From positions 1 through 64,000 of the IMG/VR virus record IMGVR_UViG_3300007512_000029: 64,000 nucleotides of DNA, one strand, 5' to 3'. This DNA comes from a virus. This document shows positions 40,238-48,392 of this stretch, one piece after another. The notes under the pieces are model-generated. The model saw only the letters and a list, made by a program, of their open reading frames with translations, did no database searches and was not told the origin of the DNA. The position numbers and the translations under genes are program-made. Numbering within the stretch: the first letter of the stretch is position 1; each line of letters starts with the position of its first letter.

Positions 40238-40870
40238 TCAGAACCCCCACCGGAGAGCTGTCCAGACCATCGTGTCTTTCCTGCTGACGTAGGGGTGAAG
40301 GGCTTCGGGCTCTACGGGTATCCCGAAGGCATCCCGCAGCATCTCGCGATACCTATCGTAGGTGTCGTTGGATCGGTATCTGGGGCTCCCGTCCACGTTT
40401 AGCACCAGGAGAAATTCGCCCAGCCTCTCCCGCTGCCGCTGAGCGAATCTGGCGAGGGCTCTCAAATCTCGCTGGATGGTTCTCTTCCCCTTGACTGCCC
40501 GGAAGGAGTCATAGACGAGGACTCCGACCCGGTCGAAGGCCCCCACCCGCCGGAGGGCCGGAATCAGGGGGCCTTGATGCCAGCTTGCTGGAGCCTCGGG
40601 GCCATAGTGGTTTCTGCAACCTAGGATGATTTCGGGGTCGGTGTCCACGCCGATAAAGCGAGCCGGGGACGCCAGGGCTTCCCGGTCGAGTAGGAGCCGG
40701 AGGGTGGGGGCTTGCTCCCCCGCCAGCTCCATCCAGTCGCAGCGGAGAGCCTGCTGGGAGCGAGACCAGAGGAAGGAAGACCGGCGGACGATCTTGAGGG
40801 CATGTAGCCGGGTCTCGTCCTTGGCCTCAAACCCCTGGTCGGAGAGGGTTGTGCTGGTGAAGTCAGTCAT
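40238..40870 (-). CDS. Rossmann-like protein, possible methyltransferase
   Basis: 210 residues from the ATG at 40870, which overlaps the helicase stop (ATGA-type). FIGVDTDPEIILG followed by an acidic strand VGVLVYDSFR resembles class I SAM-dependent methyltransferases, but the glycine motif I is not clear; assignment is tentative. Confidence 0.4.
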   Translation of the reverse strand: MTDFTSTTLSDQGFEAKDETRLHALKIVRRSSFLWSRSQQALRCDWMELAGEQAPTLRLLLDREALASPARFIGVDTDPEIILGCRNHYGPEAPASWHQGPLIPALRRVGAFDRVGVLVYDSFRAVKGKRTIQRDLRALARFAQRQRERLGEFLLVLNVDGSPRYRSNDTYDRYREMLRDAFGIPVEPEALHPYVSRKDTMVWTALRWGF

Positions 40871-43571
40871 CAGCCAGCTCGTCCAGATTGGCGGGGACAA
40901 AGGGTGTCTTGGCTCGGGGGTTCTTTTTGAACCCCCGGTCGTGTAAAAGCCGGGCGAGTGAGGACCCCCCCGGAAGGCCCCACTTTCCTCGGGCGATGGC
41001 GAGGTTGAGTCCTTGCCAGGACGTGTGAAAACCAATGTAGGGGAAAGCGTCGTCGGTCATCTTGGTTTTGGGGAACTGCCCAAATTGCCGGTAAAACTTG
41101 ATCGCAGCGTTCACCACTGCATCTTCTGTCAGATCCGAGGGCTTGATTATCTTGTTCACCTTGAGCCCCCTCTCATGGAGGAGTCTCGCCAGGGAGCTGC
41201 TTCCCGGCAGGCCCCACCACCCCTCTTTTAATGCTATGTCCACACTCCCCCATGATGTAGAGAAATTAAAATGATTGTCCGCCCGACCGGAAGCCGCTTG
41301 GGGCCAAACTCCATTTTCTCTGTGGAAATTCTGGGAAGCTTGGACCACATCATTTTCCGTAAGGTCCACCGGTTTGACTGCTTGACTAAATTTGAGCCCC
41401 CTCTGGTGAAGTAGTTGGGGGAGGGTTGAACCCCCTGGTAAGGATTGAAAACCGCGATCCAATGCCGCGGCAACTCCTCTCCAGGAGACGGGAAAACCAA
41501 ATTCCCGGGAGGCATCCCCCGATGTTTCGGTGGGCCACTTCCCGGTTCTATTGTGAAAGCCTTTGGCGGCTGTCACGATTAGTTCTTCTGTCAATCCGGG
41601 CCTGGATGCCAGATTGGCTCGTAACCCCCGCCTATGCAATAGTTGTGCAAAGGTCTCCCCACCAGGAAGCCCTCTTAAACCCTCATAGAGGGCACAATGG
41701 ACAGCCGTCCACGTTTCCCGAAACCCGAAATCCTTGGCTGCATCCCCCGTGTTTGAGGAGGGCCACCTTCCCGTTCTCGCATGGTGTCTTTTGGCGGCCT
41801 CCACGATCATGTCTTCGGTAAGATTCGGCTTGTTGAAGTAAGCCGTGAGGCGGCCTACCACGTCCTTCGCATCCTTCCCCGTGAACGCTGAATAGACCGC
41901 CAGGACCCGCGCAGCTTCGGTGTAGGTCTGATCCCGGTAATCCGCGAGAATCTCGTTCCAGGCCGCGATGTAATCCTCGCGGATTTCTCCTATTGGGAGA
42001 GCTGGGCGAGTAGCTCCGACGAACTCCCCCGCCAGTTGCAACCCGGCTTGATGCTCTACAGGACTCAGGCTCAAGCTCGTCAGGTATCCCTGTAGCTGGC
42101 CGACGTTGGGGGCTTCCCCTGTCCGGGATTCATACAGGCCCGCCCAATTTGTGAGACGGGCTCGCATCCTCAGCAGAATGTGGTCCGGGACCTCCACACG
42201 CTGACGGTCCCGAATCCGCTGGACTCGATCCCCCTCGCCTCTCGGTGGACGTGACCAGGATCTCTCCATCCGAATTCGCAGATCCGCTCGGACTTCTCTC
42301 GCGACCTCCCAATCCGCCATGTAGCAGGCGAGCAGGAAGGCGTAGTTGTGGTGCTGCTTTTCAAACTGAGCCAGCACATCGTCCGGGACCTGCTGAACGA
42401 AGAGGGTAATCCGGGCATCCTCCGGGTGTGGGTGGCCGGCGATTTCGCTCTTGTTCCGGAAAGCCCGACCCCATCGCTGAAGGATCAGCCCGAAGCTGCG
42501 GGGGATCCCCATGTTGTAGACGTGGGAGCAGAGGGGCCAGTCCGTGCCCTCATCAAACCGCTTACAGGCGAGGATGACGTCCGTAGTTGAATCCTCATAC
42601 CGAGAGACCTCTTTATCGACCTCCAGTGCCGCCTGAAGCCGCTCAGCGACGTCTCTACCCACCCCGACCGCATCAACTACCCGCACGCCAGGAGAGGCCG
42701 CCTGGAGGGCTTTCAGAAGCCGGTTCGTGAACCGACGAGACCGCTTCGCAGGGACGATAAAGACCGCTTTCGGCTTTCCGTCCGCGACCCACTTGTCTAC
42801 GAGCCACCGATGGGCTGTCCCGGAGTTGTTCTCCTGGGCGGATAGCTCCTCTCCAGCGTACTGCCGAGCCGTTTCGGCTACGGAATCCATGAGCACGGTC
42901 TGAATCTGGAAGTTGCCAGGGGCGTACCCCGAAGCGGCGTGATCAGAAATCGTCCAGATGTGCGTCTTGGTGCCTTCCGGGAAGACCTCTTGACCGTCTG
43001 ACCGGAAGGGGGTCGCCGTAGTCCGGAGGACGGTCCCGCCCCGGGACTCCCATGCCACACCGAAATCACCGATCTTGGTATTCAGCCGCCTGTCGGAGTC
43101 GCTGGTCCCTGCGTGGTGCCCCTCGTCCAGAATGAGTAGCTTCCCTGTCAGGTCATCCGGGAGGGTACGTTCGCCCCAGCAGGCGAGCTGCTGGTGGGTC
43201 GTCAACAGAAACGGCGTGTCCAACTCCCCCGTCAAGAGCGACCTGAAGTTCTCCTGCTTGTGCTCTTCTTCTCGCAGGCGGAGAAATTCACCCTCCCGAG
43301 CGGTGAACGCCACGGCGGCGGACGACCAGGGGATATCGTGAGGATCGACCTGGAGGTACCAGTCCTGCTTGAAATTCTCTTCGATCTGAATCGAGGGAGC
43401 CGCGATCACGACCCCGGAGAATATCGGCCGGGTCTTGGAGACGAGACCCGCCAGGATGAGGCTCTTCCCGCTCCCGGTCGGGGCGACTAGACCCAGGCTC
43501 TTATGCCCATCAGAGGCATAGGCTGACAGGTCCAGCACCGCATCCCACTGGTATGGGCGAAGGGTCTTCAA
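40863..43571 (-). CDS. SF2 helicase with four C-terminal 77-residue repeats
   Basis: 902 residues. Residues 1-480 form a DEAH/type-III-restriction-like SF2 core: Walker A APTGSGKS (about 29-36), DEGHH (motif II), TATPFR (motif III), a Q-x-W-G-R-AFRN motif VI. Residues from about 584 contain four tandem repeats of 76-77 residues, each LTE..(I/V)V.AA..FH...G.WP, an SW(..)V..AL motif, then GLPGGSSLA.LLH.RGL. Each could be a small DNA-binding unit. It begins 3 bases after the ligase N-half, inside the broken ligase. The repeat region has lower GC than the core, which suggests later acquisition. Confidence 0.75.
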   Translation of the reverse strand: MKTLRPYQWDAVLDLSAYASDGHKSLGLVAPTGSGKSLILAGLVSKTRPIFSGVVIAAPSIQIEENFKQDWYLQVDPHDIPWSSAAVAFTAREGEFLRLREEEHKQENFRSLLTGELDTPFLLTTHQQLACWGERTLPDDLTGKLLILDEGHHAGTSDSDRRLNTKIGDFGVAWESRGGTVLRTTATPFRSDGQEVFPEGTKTHIWTISDHAASGYAPGNFQIQTVLMDSVAETARQYAGEELSAQENNSGTAHRWLVDKWVADGKPKAVFIVPAKRSRRFTNRLLKALQAASPGVRVVDAVGVGRDVAERLQAALEVDKEVSRYEDSTTDVILACKRFDEGTDWPLCSHVYNMGIPRSFGLILQRWGRAFRNKSEIAGHPHPEDARITLFVQQVPDDVLAQFEKQHHNYAFLLACYMADWEVAREVRADLRIRMERSWSRPPRGEGDRVQRIRDRQRVEVPDHILLRMRARLTNWAGLYESRTGEAPNVGQLQGYLTSLSLSPVEHQAGLQLAGEFVGATRPALPIGEIREDYIAAWNEILADYRDQTYTEAARVLAVYSAFTGKDAKDVVGRLTAYFNKPNLTEDMIVEAAKRHHARTGRWPSSNTGDAAKDFGFRETWTAVHCALYEGLRGLPGGETFAQLLHRRGLRANLASRPGLTEELIVTAAKGFHNRTGKWPTETSGDASREFGFPVSWRGVAAALDRGFQSLPGGSTLPQLLHQRGLKFSQAVKPVDLTENDVVQASQNFHRENGVWPQAASGRADNHFNFSTSWGSVDIALKEGWWGLPGSSSLARLLHERGLKVNKIIKPSDLTEDAVVNAAIKFYRQFGQFPKTKMTDDAFPYIGFHTSWQGLNLAIARGKWGLPGGSSLARLLHDRGFKKNPRAKTPFVPANLDELADD

Positions 43572-43574
43572 GAC

Positions 43575-43871
43575 CTACTCCCGGTTGTCGGTGACTTCCT
43601 TTCCAGCCAGGAAGCGGGCTTCCACCCACCCCTCTCCCTCGACGTGGAACTTGTGGTCCTCAGTCACGACTACGGTGGTGCCGTCCTCAAAGGTCAACTT
43701 GACCCAATTGTCCCGCACGCCGTTGTTGAACGTATTGGTCACCCGGCTGGTCGTGATCCCACCCTCCGGGCTCCAGGTCAGCACCTCGGGACGGAGGCCC
43801 TCCTCCACGATCTCCCGAATCGGGACCTGCTCCCCGTTGGCGAGATGGATGAGGGTACCGCCATCGAAGCA
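43575..43871 (-). mobile_element. split intein, N fragment (98 aa)
   Basis: Residues 131-228 of the ligase N-half; size and blocks A and B fit a natural split-intein N part (about 100 residues). No homing endonuclease domain is present in either half. Confidence 0.9.
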
Positions 43872-44261
43872 GGAGAAACCGTCGAGTTTTTCTGACCCTA
43901 CGATGCTGGGGAGCCTCCCCGGCCGCCTCGCGGCGTGGGTCTTCCACCAGCCCTCAAACTCTTTCGGGTTCTTAGACTTGTTCTGGCTCCCCATCGGAGC
44001 CGTGTGGGAGAACTTGCTGAAGCTGGTCGCTTCCAGCTCGTCCTCAGGATCGACGGCGTCCCCCCAGACCATGTCGAGGAATGCTCGACCTCCCTTCACC
44101 TCGGGCTTGTTGGGGCTGAACTTCTCAGCCAGCTCCAGGGCGATCTTGAACTTGTCGTAAGCGGCGTCATAGACCGCGTCGGATACCTCCGGGCTCCCCG
44201 CTCGGTAAGCGGCATTCCACTGGATAAGCTGGGCGAGCTGGGCTGCGATCTTGGACGCCAT
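43575..44261 (-). CDS. ligA: N-terminal half of split DNA ligase with a split-intein N fragment
   Basis: 228 residues. Residues 1-130: the helical N-terminal Ia domain of NAD-dependent ligase (DAVYDAAYDKF, residues 28-38), a KFSHTAPMGS segment and the active-site SEKLDGF with Lys 125. At Cys 131 a split-intein N fragment begins: CFDGGTLIHLANGEQVPI (block A), TEDHKFHVEGEG (block B) and it ends at 228. The rest of the adenylation domain is in the gene at 38014. Joining would give ...LDGFS-CALYYENG.... Promoter at 44284; AGAGGAG before the ATG. Confidence 0.92.
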   Translation of the reverse strand: MASKIAAQLAQLIQWNAAYRAGSPEVSDAVYDAAYDKFKIALELAEKFSPNKPEVKGGRAFLDMVWGDAVDPEDELEATSFSKFSHTAPMGSQNKSKNPKEFEGWWKTHAARRPGRLPSIVGSEKLDGFSCFDGGTLIHLANGEQVPIREIVEEGLRPEVLTWSPEGGITTSRVTNTFNNGVRDNWVKLTFEDGTTVVVTEDHKFHVEGEGWVEARFLAGKEVTDNRE

Positions 44262-44283
44262 TAGGGGATGCTCCTCTGTCGGG

Positions 44284-44309
44284 TATACGACCCGCGTGTG
44301 GGAAGATAC
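44284..44309 (-). promoter_or_regulatory. phage TCGTATA promoter for the ligase N-half
   Basis: Minus strand GGTATCTTCCC, spacer, GGTCGTATACC, before the ribosome site of the ligase N-half. Confidence 0.65.
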
Positions 44310-44312
44310 CTA

Positions 44313-45005
44313 TCAGTACCAGGAGGGGGATCTGGTGCCCTCACTCTCGATATCTTCGCGGACAGTCTTCTCAAAGGCGGCCTGCTCCTCCGGCTCCCAG
44401 CCTTCCAGGCCCTTCTCCAGGGGCTCGTAGGGCGGCGGGTAGGTCGTGGCCCCCTCGCTGAACTTCCGCCCCTTGAAGCCGATATGTCGAGCCCACAGGA
44501 GGTTCCGGAGGTTGATCAGGTGATCCAGGCTCTCGTTGTAGAAAGCCACCATCTTGAAGCCCACATAGACCCGGAGAGAGCCCATGAAGATGGCTCCAGC
44601 CACGCACCAGTTGAAGAGAGTGAGACTCCCGGAGTTGTCGGCCCCCGCGACGAGCCCCATGACGCCCGCGAGGACGGTACCGGCCAGGAAGCTGTAGCTG
44701 GCTCGGTGGTGCCGCTCGGCGTGGCCCTTGAGGTTCTCGACCTTTCGGCGGAACTCGCCCTCCATGTCCCGGGACCTGTTCGCCCGGGTGAGCAGGATCT
44801 TCATGGCGGCGACGAACGGAGGCCCCGGCGCCGCGTTGCACAGCTTGATCGCCCGATCGACGTTGTTCGCCATCACAAGCTTCTGGATCTGGGTGTAGAA
44901 CGCCTGGGCGTTGATCCGCTCCCGGAGATAGAACGGGACGAGTGAGAGGAGTGCTGCGAGGGAGAACCCGCCCAGCACGACGACGAAGGGGAGTAGCTGT
45001 TCCAT
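44313..45005 (-). CDS. MotA/TolQ/ExbB-like membrane protein
   Basis: 230 residues from the ATG at 45005 (nine bases after the -10; no ribosome site, so perhaps leaderless). Residues 5-25 are a transmembrane helix, then AIKLCNAAPGPPFVAAMKILL matches the cytoplasmic loop motif of ExbB/TolQ/MotA proteins, and two further helices (FLAGTVLAGVMGLVAG; LFNWCVAGAIFMGSL) follow. Those subunits form proton-driven stators; a phage copy could alter envelope energetics. No ExbD/TolR partner is next to it. Confidence 0.65.
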   Translation of the reverse strand: MEQLLPFVVVLGGFSLAALLSLVPFYLRERINAQAFYTQIQKLVMANNVDRAIKLCNAAPGPPFVAAMKILLTRANRSRDMEGEFRRKVENLKGHAERHHRASYSFLAGTVLAGVMGLVAGADNSGSLTLFNWCVAGAIFMGSLRVYVGFKMVAFYNESLDHLINLRNLLWARHIGFKGRKFSEGATTYPPPYEPLEKGLEGWEPEEQAAFEKTVREDIESEGTRSPSWY

Positions 45006-45012
45006 GATGGCG

Positions 45013-45038
45013 TATACGACCCGTCCCGAGAAACTTTC
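45013..45038 (-). promoter_or_regulatory. phage TCGTATA promoter for the ExbB-like gene
   Basis: Minus strand GAAAGTTTC (itself palindromic), spacer, GGTCGTATACG; the ATG follows within nine bases. Confidence 0.7.
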
Positions 45039-45049
45039 TCGGGAAAAGT

Positions 45050-45085
45050 GAAAGGGCCCCACACCAGCTTCCTGGGGGCCCTTTC
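45050..45085 (-). terminator. 11-bp hairpin ending the ncRNA
   Basis: GAAAGGGCCCC/GGGGCCCTTTC with a 14-nt loop, then ACTTTTCCC on the minus strand. It closes the transcript that starts at about 45340 just before the next promoter. Confidence 0.6.
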
Positions 45086-45340
45086 GGAGGTTTACAACCC
45101 CACAGGAAGTCAGTGGGGAGGGAGTAGACACGGCAAGCAAGAGAGGCTTACGGTCCCGGTCTGGAGTCCGTGCCACTCCAATTGATCGGGTTTTTCGCCT
45201 GTTAACTCAGATTTCTGGGAAACTCCTCGTCACCCCACCCGATCACCCCGGGTGGGCCCGGTCCCCGTCCAACGCAACGCCGCGGGGATGACAGCAGGTG
45301 ACCGATTTACCGCGAACGACTCATCAGGCGCCCTGCCGTG
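45086..45340 (-). ncRNA. structured noncoding RNA with its own promoter
   Basis: About 250 nt between the promoter at 45347 and the terminator at 45050, without a sensible reading frame. Its first bases, GTAGACACGGCA (45334-45345 region, minus sense), pair perfectly with TGCCGTGTCTAC at 45124-45135, closing the whole RNA. Inside, GATCGGGT/ACCCGATC (45184-45191 with 45237-45244) forms an 8-bp stem and GGAGT/ACTCC another. The layout, ends paired and hairpins within, is that of a functional RNA. Family unknown. Confidence 0.6.
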
Positions 45341-45346
45341 TCTACC

Positions 45347-45376
45347 TATACGAGGAGCCCCCGGATAATTTCCCCT
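45347..45376 (-). promoter_or_regulatory. phage TCGTATA promoter for the ncRNA
   Basis: Minus strand GGGGAAATTATCC, spacer, CTCGTATAGG. No protein gene follows for 300 bases. Confidence 0.7.
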
Positions 45377-45382
45377 GAAGCC

Positions 45383-45652
45383 TCAACTTTTCTTGTTGGG
45401 CTCTCTCGCTTCAACTTCTGTCCGGAGCTGGAGGCTGAGAGCCTCCCCCATGACCAGATAGTAATTGAAGCCCAGCCACTCCCCGGAGTCATTGACCACT
45501 CGGGTCTTCTCCAGCCGCGTCCCGGCGGGGATCTCCTCCCCCTGCCCCCACTTCCCGAGGAGGCGGTCTACCAGAGCCATGAGGCCGGCGTTGTCTACCG
45601 ATTCAGGGCTCTCCCCTTCCTCCGCCCTGGCGTCCATGACGAGCAGCCTCAC
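45383..45652 (-). CDS. small hypothetical protein
   Basis: 89 residues, no recognised domain. Overlaps the upstream gene by 4 bases and ends 7 bases before the ncRNA promoter. Confidence 0.6.
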   Translation of the reverse strand: MRLLVMDARAEEGESPESVDNAGLMALVDRLLGKWGQGEEIPAGTRLEKTRVVNDSGEWLGFNYYLVMGEALSLQLRTEVEAREPNKKS

Positions 45653-46014
45653 GTCATCTCCCAGACGGATTTGTGCTCATAGTCTATGGATACCAGCCCC
45701 CCCGGCCACACCCAATTCCCCGGAAGCTTCGGGATGACAGCGTAGTTCTCGGTGCCGGAGCCTCGAAAGCGAGCCGCGATCTGCCCCAGGTGAACCCGGT
45801 TGTCCCTGGCGGCGTAGAGGCGACCCTCTCGCCGTCCGTCGATAGGGACGACGATCAAGCTGAATCTCGCGGGGGAATCATCAGCCAGGGCGATGCCCAG
45901 CTCTTTCGGCATCACTCGGGAAATGGCAGCCATCACCCCCCCGTATTCATCCACCGAGATCAATCGGGCAGCGGTCATCAGTTGACGGAAAATCTCTTCA
46001 GCATCCGGTAGCAC
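45649..46014 (-). CDS. hypothetical protein
   Basis: 121 residues, alpha then beta, no recognised domain. Nine bases after the methyltransferase C-half; likely the same operon. Confidence 0.6.
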   Translation of the reverse strand: MLPDAEEIFRQLMTAARLISVDEYGGVMAAISRVMPKELGIALADDSPARFSLIVVPIDGRREGRLYAARDNRVHLGQIAARFRGSGTENYAVIPKLPGNWVWPGGLVSIDYEHKSVWEMT

Positions 46015-46023
46015 AAGCAGCCT

Positions 46024-47226
46024 CTACCCCAACAGGTCGTCGAATGAAAGTTTCTTCCTAGGTGGGCGGGAGTCTGCCTCCGAATCGATCTCCGCCTGAT
46101 CCCACGGTCGCAGTTGCCTGTTCCAATGTCTGATCCTGGCGTCGGAGAGCAGGAGATAACTCTCCTGCTTTTCGATACCCACAAAATCACGATCCGTGGA
46201 CAAGGCAGCGATCCCGGTGGACCCGCTCCCCAGGAAGGGGTCCAGCACCGGGCCCTCTCCGGGGAACTCTTCCAAGAGCCACTTCATGATCGCAGAGGGT
46301 TTGACTGTCGGATGGTGGTTCCCTCTCTTGCGGCCCTCGACGAAGTATTTCTCCATGCCCTCCGGGATCCCTCTCCGCTCTACACCCGCGGTGATATCCC
46401 GGTCAGGGAAGTGTTGTTGGAGATCAGCCAGCTCGGTGGGGTCTTCAGACCCCGGGTACCAGAGATACTCGCCCGTCACACCTCGGGCGAGGTGAGCTGT
46501 CCCGGCGTTTCTCTCCGTCTGGGAAGCCTTCGCCGTGTAGAAGACCTCTCCAGGTTCCTGAGCGAGGAACAAGGCGTCTCGGATTTCAAATCCCTGGTCT
46601 TCGGCATGACAGGCCCCCGTGTGACCGGTAGGCTGGTCTTCGGGAGCGATGAGCATCAGGTGAGCCCCGGGCTTGAGAGCCCTCCAGATCTCTTCCAGCC
46701 AGGGGGGAGGGTCTGGGGTAGACCAGCCTCGGATAATCGCTCCATGAAGCGATGCGTCCTCGTGTCGAGACCAGTCATAGGACTCGGGCTCCAGGCAGAT
46801 GACGGACACCCCGCCGATGTGGGTCGGGGTGATCATCGTGTAGAGGTAGTCCAGTAGCTCTTGGGGTAGATCCCGGGTCATAGTCTCTCGCCTTATTTGC
46901 TTGAAGAAGCGGGAGGTGTCCCCTGAAGCCGGGCAGCCAGGGCCGCAAATCCAGTGGGCAACGGTCTCACCCCCTTCCCGCCGACAGCCGGGTCGGTGTA
47001 TGAGAATCAGGTTCGGGGGCCAGCGGCCTTCGGCGTTGGTAGGCTGGAATCCTGCTTGTTGCCCGTAGGTCTGCCGGTCGTTCCGAGTTGGCTGAAACGG
47101 TCGCTTGTGGTCTCCGTTGGACGAGATCCTTGAGGCGTCGATGTTCAACGCCCCGGCTCCGTGAGCGAGAGTGTTGGCGGCGAGGGTGCTCTCTGCCAAG
47201 GGCTTTCTCGCGACCGTGACGTTCAC
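46024..47226 (-). CDS. C-terminal half of a split beta-class DNA methyltransferase
   Basis: 400 residues. The start MNVTVARKPLAESTLAANTLAHGAGALNID continues, almost without loss, the end of the gene at 48598 (...ALKPAWECVLTARKP). Motif I is near the C-terminus (VLDPFLGSGSTGIAA), preceded by NHHPTVKPSAIMKWLL, which is the usual arrangement when DPPY comes first. A middle region of about 140 residues (from LPQELLDYLYTMI to VFYTAKASQTERNAG) looks like an extra, partly repeated catalytic-domain segment. The two halves together hold all parts of an adenine-N6/cytosine-N4 methylase. Confidence 0.8.
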   Translation of the reverse strand: MNVTVARKPLAESTLAANTLAHGAGALNIDASRISSNGDHKRPFQPTRNDRQTYGQQAGFQPTNAEGRWPPNLILIHRPGCRREGGETVAHWICGPGCPASGDTSRFFKQIRRETMTRDLPQELLDYLYTMITPTHIGGVSVICLEPESYDWSRHEDASLHGAIIRGWSTPDPPPWLEEIWRALKPGAHLMLIAPEDQPTGHTGACHAEDQGFEIRDALFLAQEPGEVFYTAKASQTERNAGTAHLARGVTGEYLWYPGSEDPTELADLQQHFPDRDITAGVERRGIPEGMEKYFVEGRKRGNHHPTVKPSAIMKWLLEEFPGEGPVLDPFLGSGSTGIAALSTDRDFVGIEKQESYLLLSDARIRHWNRQLRPWDQAEIDSEADSRPPRKKLSFDDLLG

Positions 47227-47822
47227 CCATCCATCTCCAGAATGTTCTCCTGACGGGAGAACAGGGGCTCAGGGCTCCAGTGAGTCCAACAGCGTGCTTC
47301 GTATACGGCTGCGGCCCCCACAACCACCTGCTCCCTGTTGTCTGCGATCCTCTGGCTCCGGGTGGCGTCCTGACCACAGACGGTGCAGACAGCTCGCAGC
47401 TTAACCACGTCCTCCGCTTCTGCCATCAGCAGGGGAGCGGGTCCAAAAGGATGCCCCCGGTAATCCAGGTCCAGAGTCGCGATGATCACCCGGTGGCCCC
47501 GAGAGGCCAGAGTCCGGGCAACCTGGACAACATCCCGGGGGAAGAACTGTCCTTCGTCGATCCCTACCACCTGCACTTCCTTCGGGACCTGAAGCATTCT
47601 CTCTACATCCTGTGATGGAATCATCTCACTCGGAAAGCGGGCATCGGAGTGGGAGTGGATATCGCCGGAGTAGCGAGTGTCGATATCCGGCTTGAAGCAT
47701 ACGACCTTCTGCTTCGCGATGGTGGCTCGCCTGAGCCGTCGAATCAGCTCTTCTGACTTTCCCGAAAACATTCCCCCAGCGATAACCTCGATCCAGCCTG
47801 ATTGACTCCTGAACTGTCGCAT
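47223..47822 (-). CDS. tdk: thymidine kinase
   Basis: 199 residues, normal length for the type II (TK1-like) family. Walker A GGMFSGKS (16-23), GIDEGQFF (motif with the catalytic acid), a lasso region with CTVCG and a late C-x-H site for structural zinc, and VGAAAVYEARCWTHW. It makes dTMP from thymidine for phage DNA. Placed with dCTP deaminase in one operon and overlapping the methyltransferase C-half by 4 bases. Confidence 0.92.
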   Translation of the reverse strand: MRQFRSQSGWIEVIAGGMFSGKSEELIRRLRRATIAKQKVVCFKPDIDTRYSGDIHSHSDARFPSEMIPSQDVERMLQVPKEVQVVGIDEGQFFPRDVVQVARTLASRGHRVIIATLDLDYRGHPFGPAPLLMAEAEDVVKLRAVCTVCGQDATRSQRIADNREQVVVGAAAVYEARCWTHWSPEPLFSRQENILEMDG

Positions 47823-47831
47823 CTCAACCTC

Positions 47832-48392
47832 CTACCAAACGGTCGCTTTCCCTTCGTGGAAGCGAGAGGGAGTTGCTTCCTCCTGGTCTTGATACCGGCC
47901 TAGATAGAGACGAGGAGCACCGGTCATGCCCATAAACCAGATCTGGCAGATGCGAACGTTGGGGAGCACTCGGACGGGGTGAATTACGCTCATCTCCAGT
48001 GTGATCGTCCCCCGAAAGCCGGTGTCGATAAACCCCGCCGTCGCGTGAATCTGCATCCCCAGCCGGCCCACACTGGACCGACCATCGACCTTCATCACGT
48101 AGTCCCTCGTGTGAATCTTCTCGACCGTTCTCCCCAGGTACAGCGTCCCCGGGACGAGGACGAGGCCCTCCTCTGGAATGGTCAAGCGAGTCGTCGGATT
48201 CTCCCCCGACATAGACAGAGGAGGCGGGTGTGGGCGGAATCCCGGCCCGTAGGGGAGGTCCCCATACACCAGCAGCTCCGGATGGAGCCGGAGGTCCAGG
48301 CTGTTAGGCCCCACGTTCTTCTGCTCAAAGGGAGAGATTTCAATCTTTCCCTGAGCCACCTGCCGCTCAATTTCAGGACCAGTCAACACCAC
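47832..48392 (-). CDS. dcd: dCTP deaminase
   Basis: 186 residues from a GTG at 48392 (GGAG upstream; the longer ATG at 48440 would add an unusual N-terminus). VLTGPEIERQ, NSLDLRL, KVDGRSSVGRLGMQIHATAGFIDTGFRGTITLE are the conserved blocks of Dcd, including the SSVGR and the active-site region. Converts dCTP to dUTP for dTTP supply. Overlaps the previous gene by about 10 bases. Confidence 0.9.
   Translation of the reverse strand: MVLTGPEIERQVAQGKIEISPFEQKNVGPNSLDLRLHPELLVYGDLPYGPGFRPHPPPLSMSGENPTTRLTIPEEGLVLVPGTLYLGRTVEKIHTRDYVMKVDGRSSVGRLGMQIHATAGFIDTGFRGTITLEMSVIHPVRVLPNVRICQIWFMGMTGAPRLYLGRYQDQEEATPSRFHEGKATVW

Noticed and set aside
45086-45340. Hammerhead-like CTGATGAG in the ncRNA
   Set aside because: The GAAA core partner and a matching stem around the cleavage site could not be placed; the match is only the first box.
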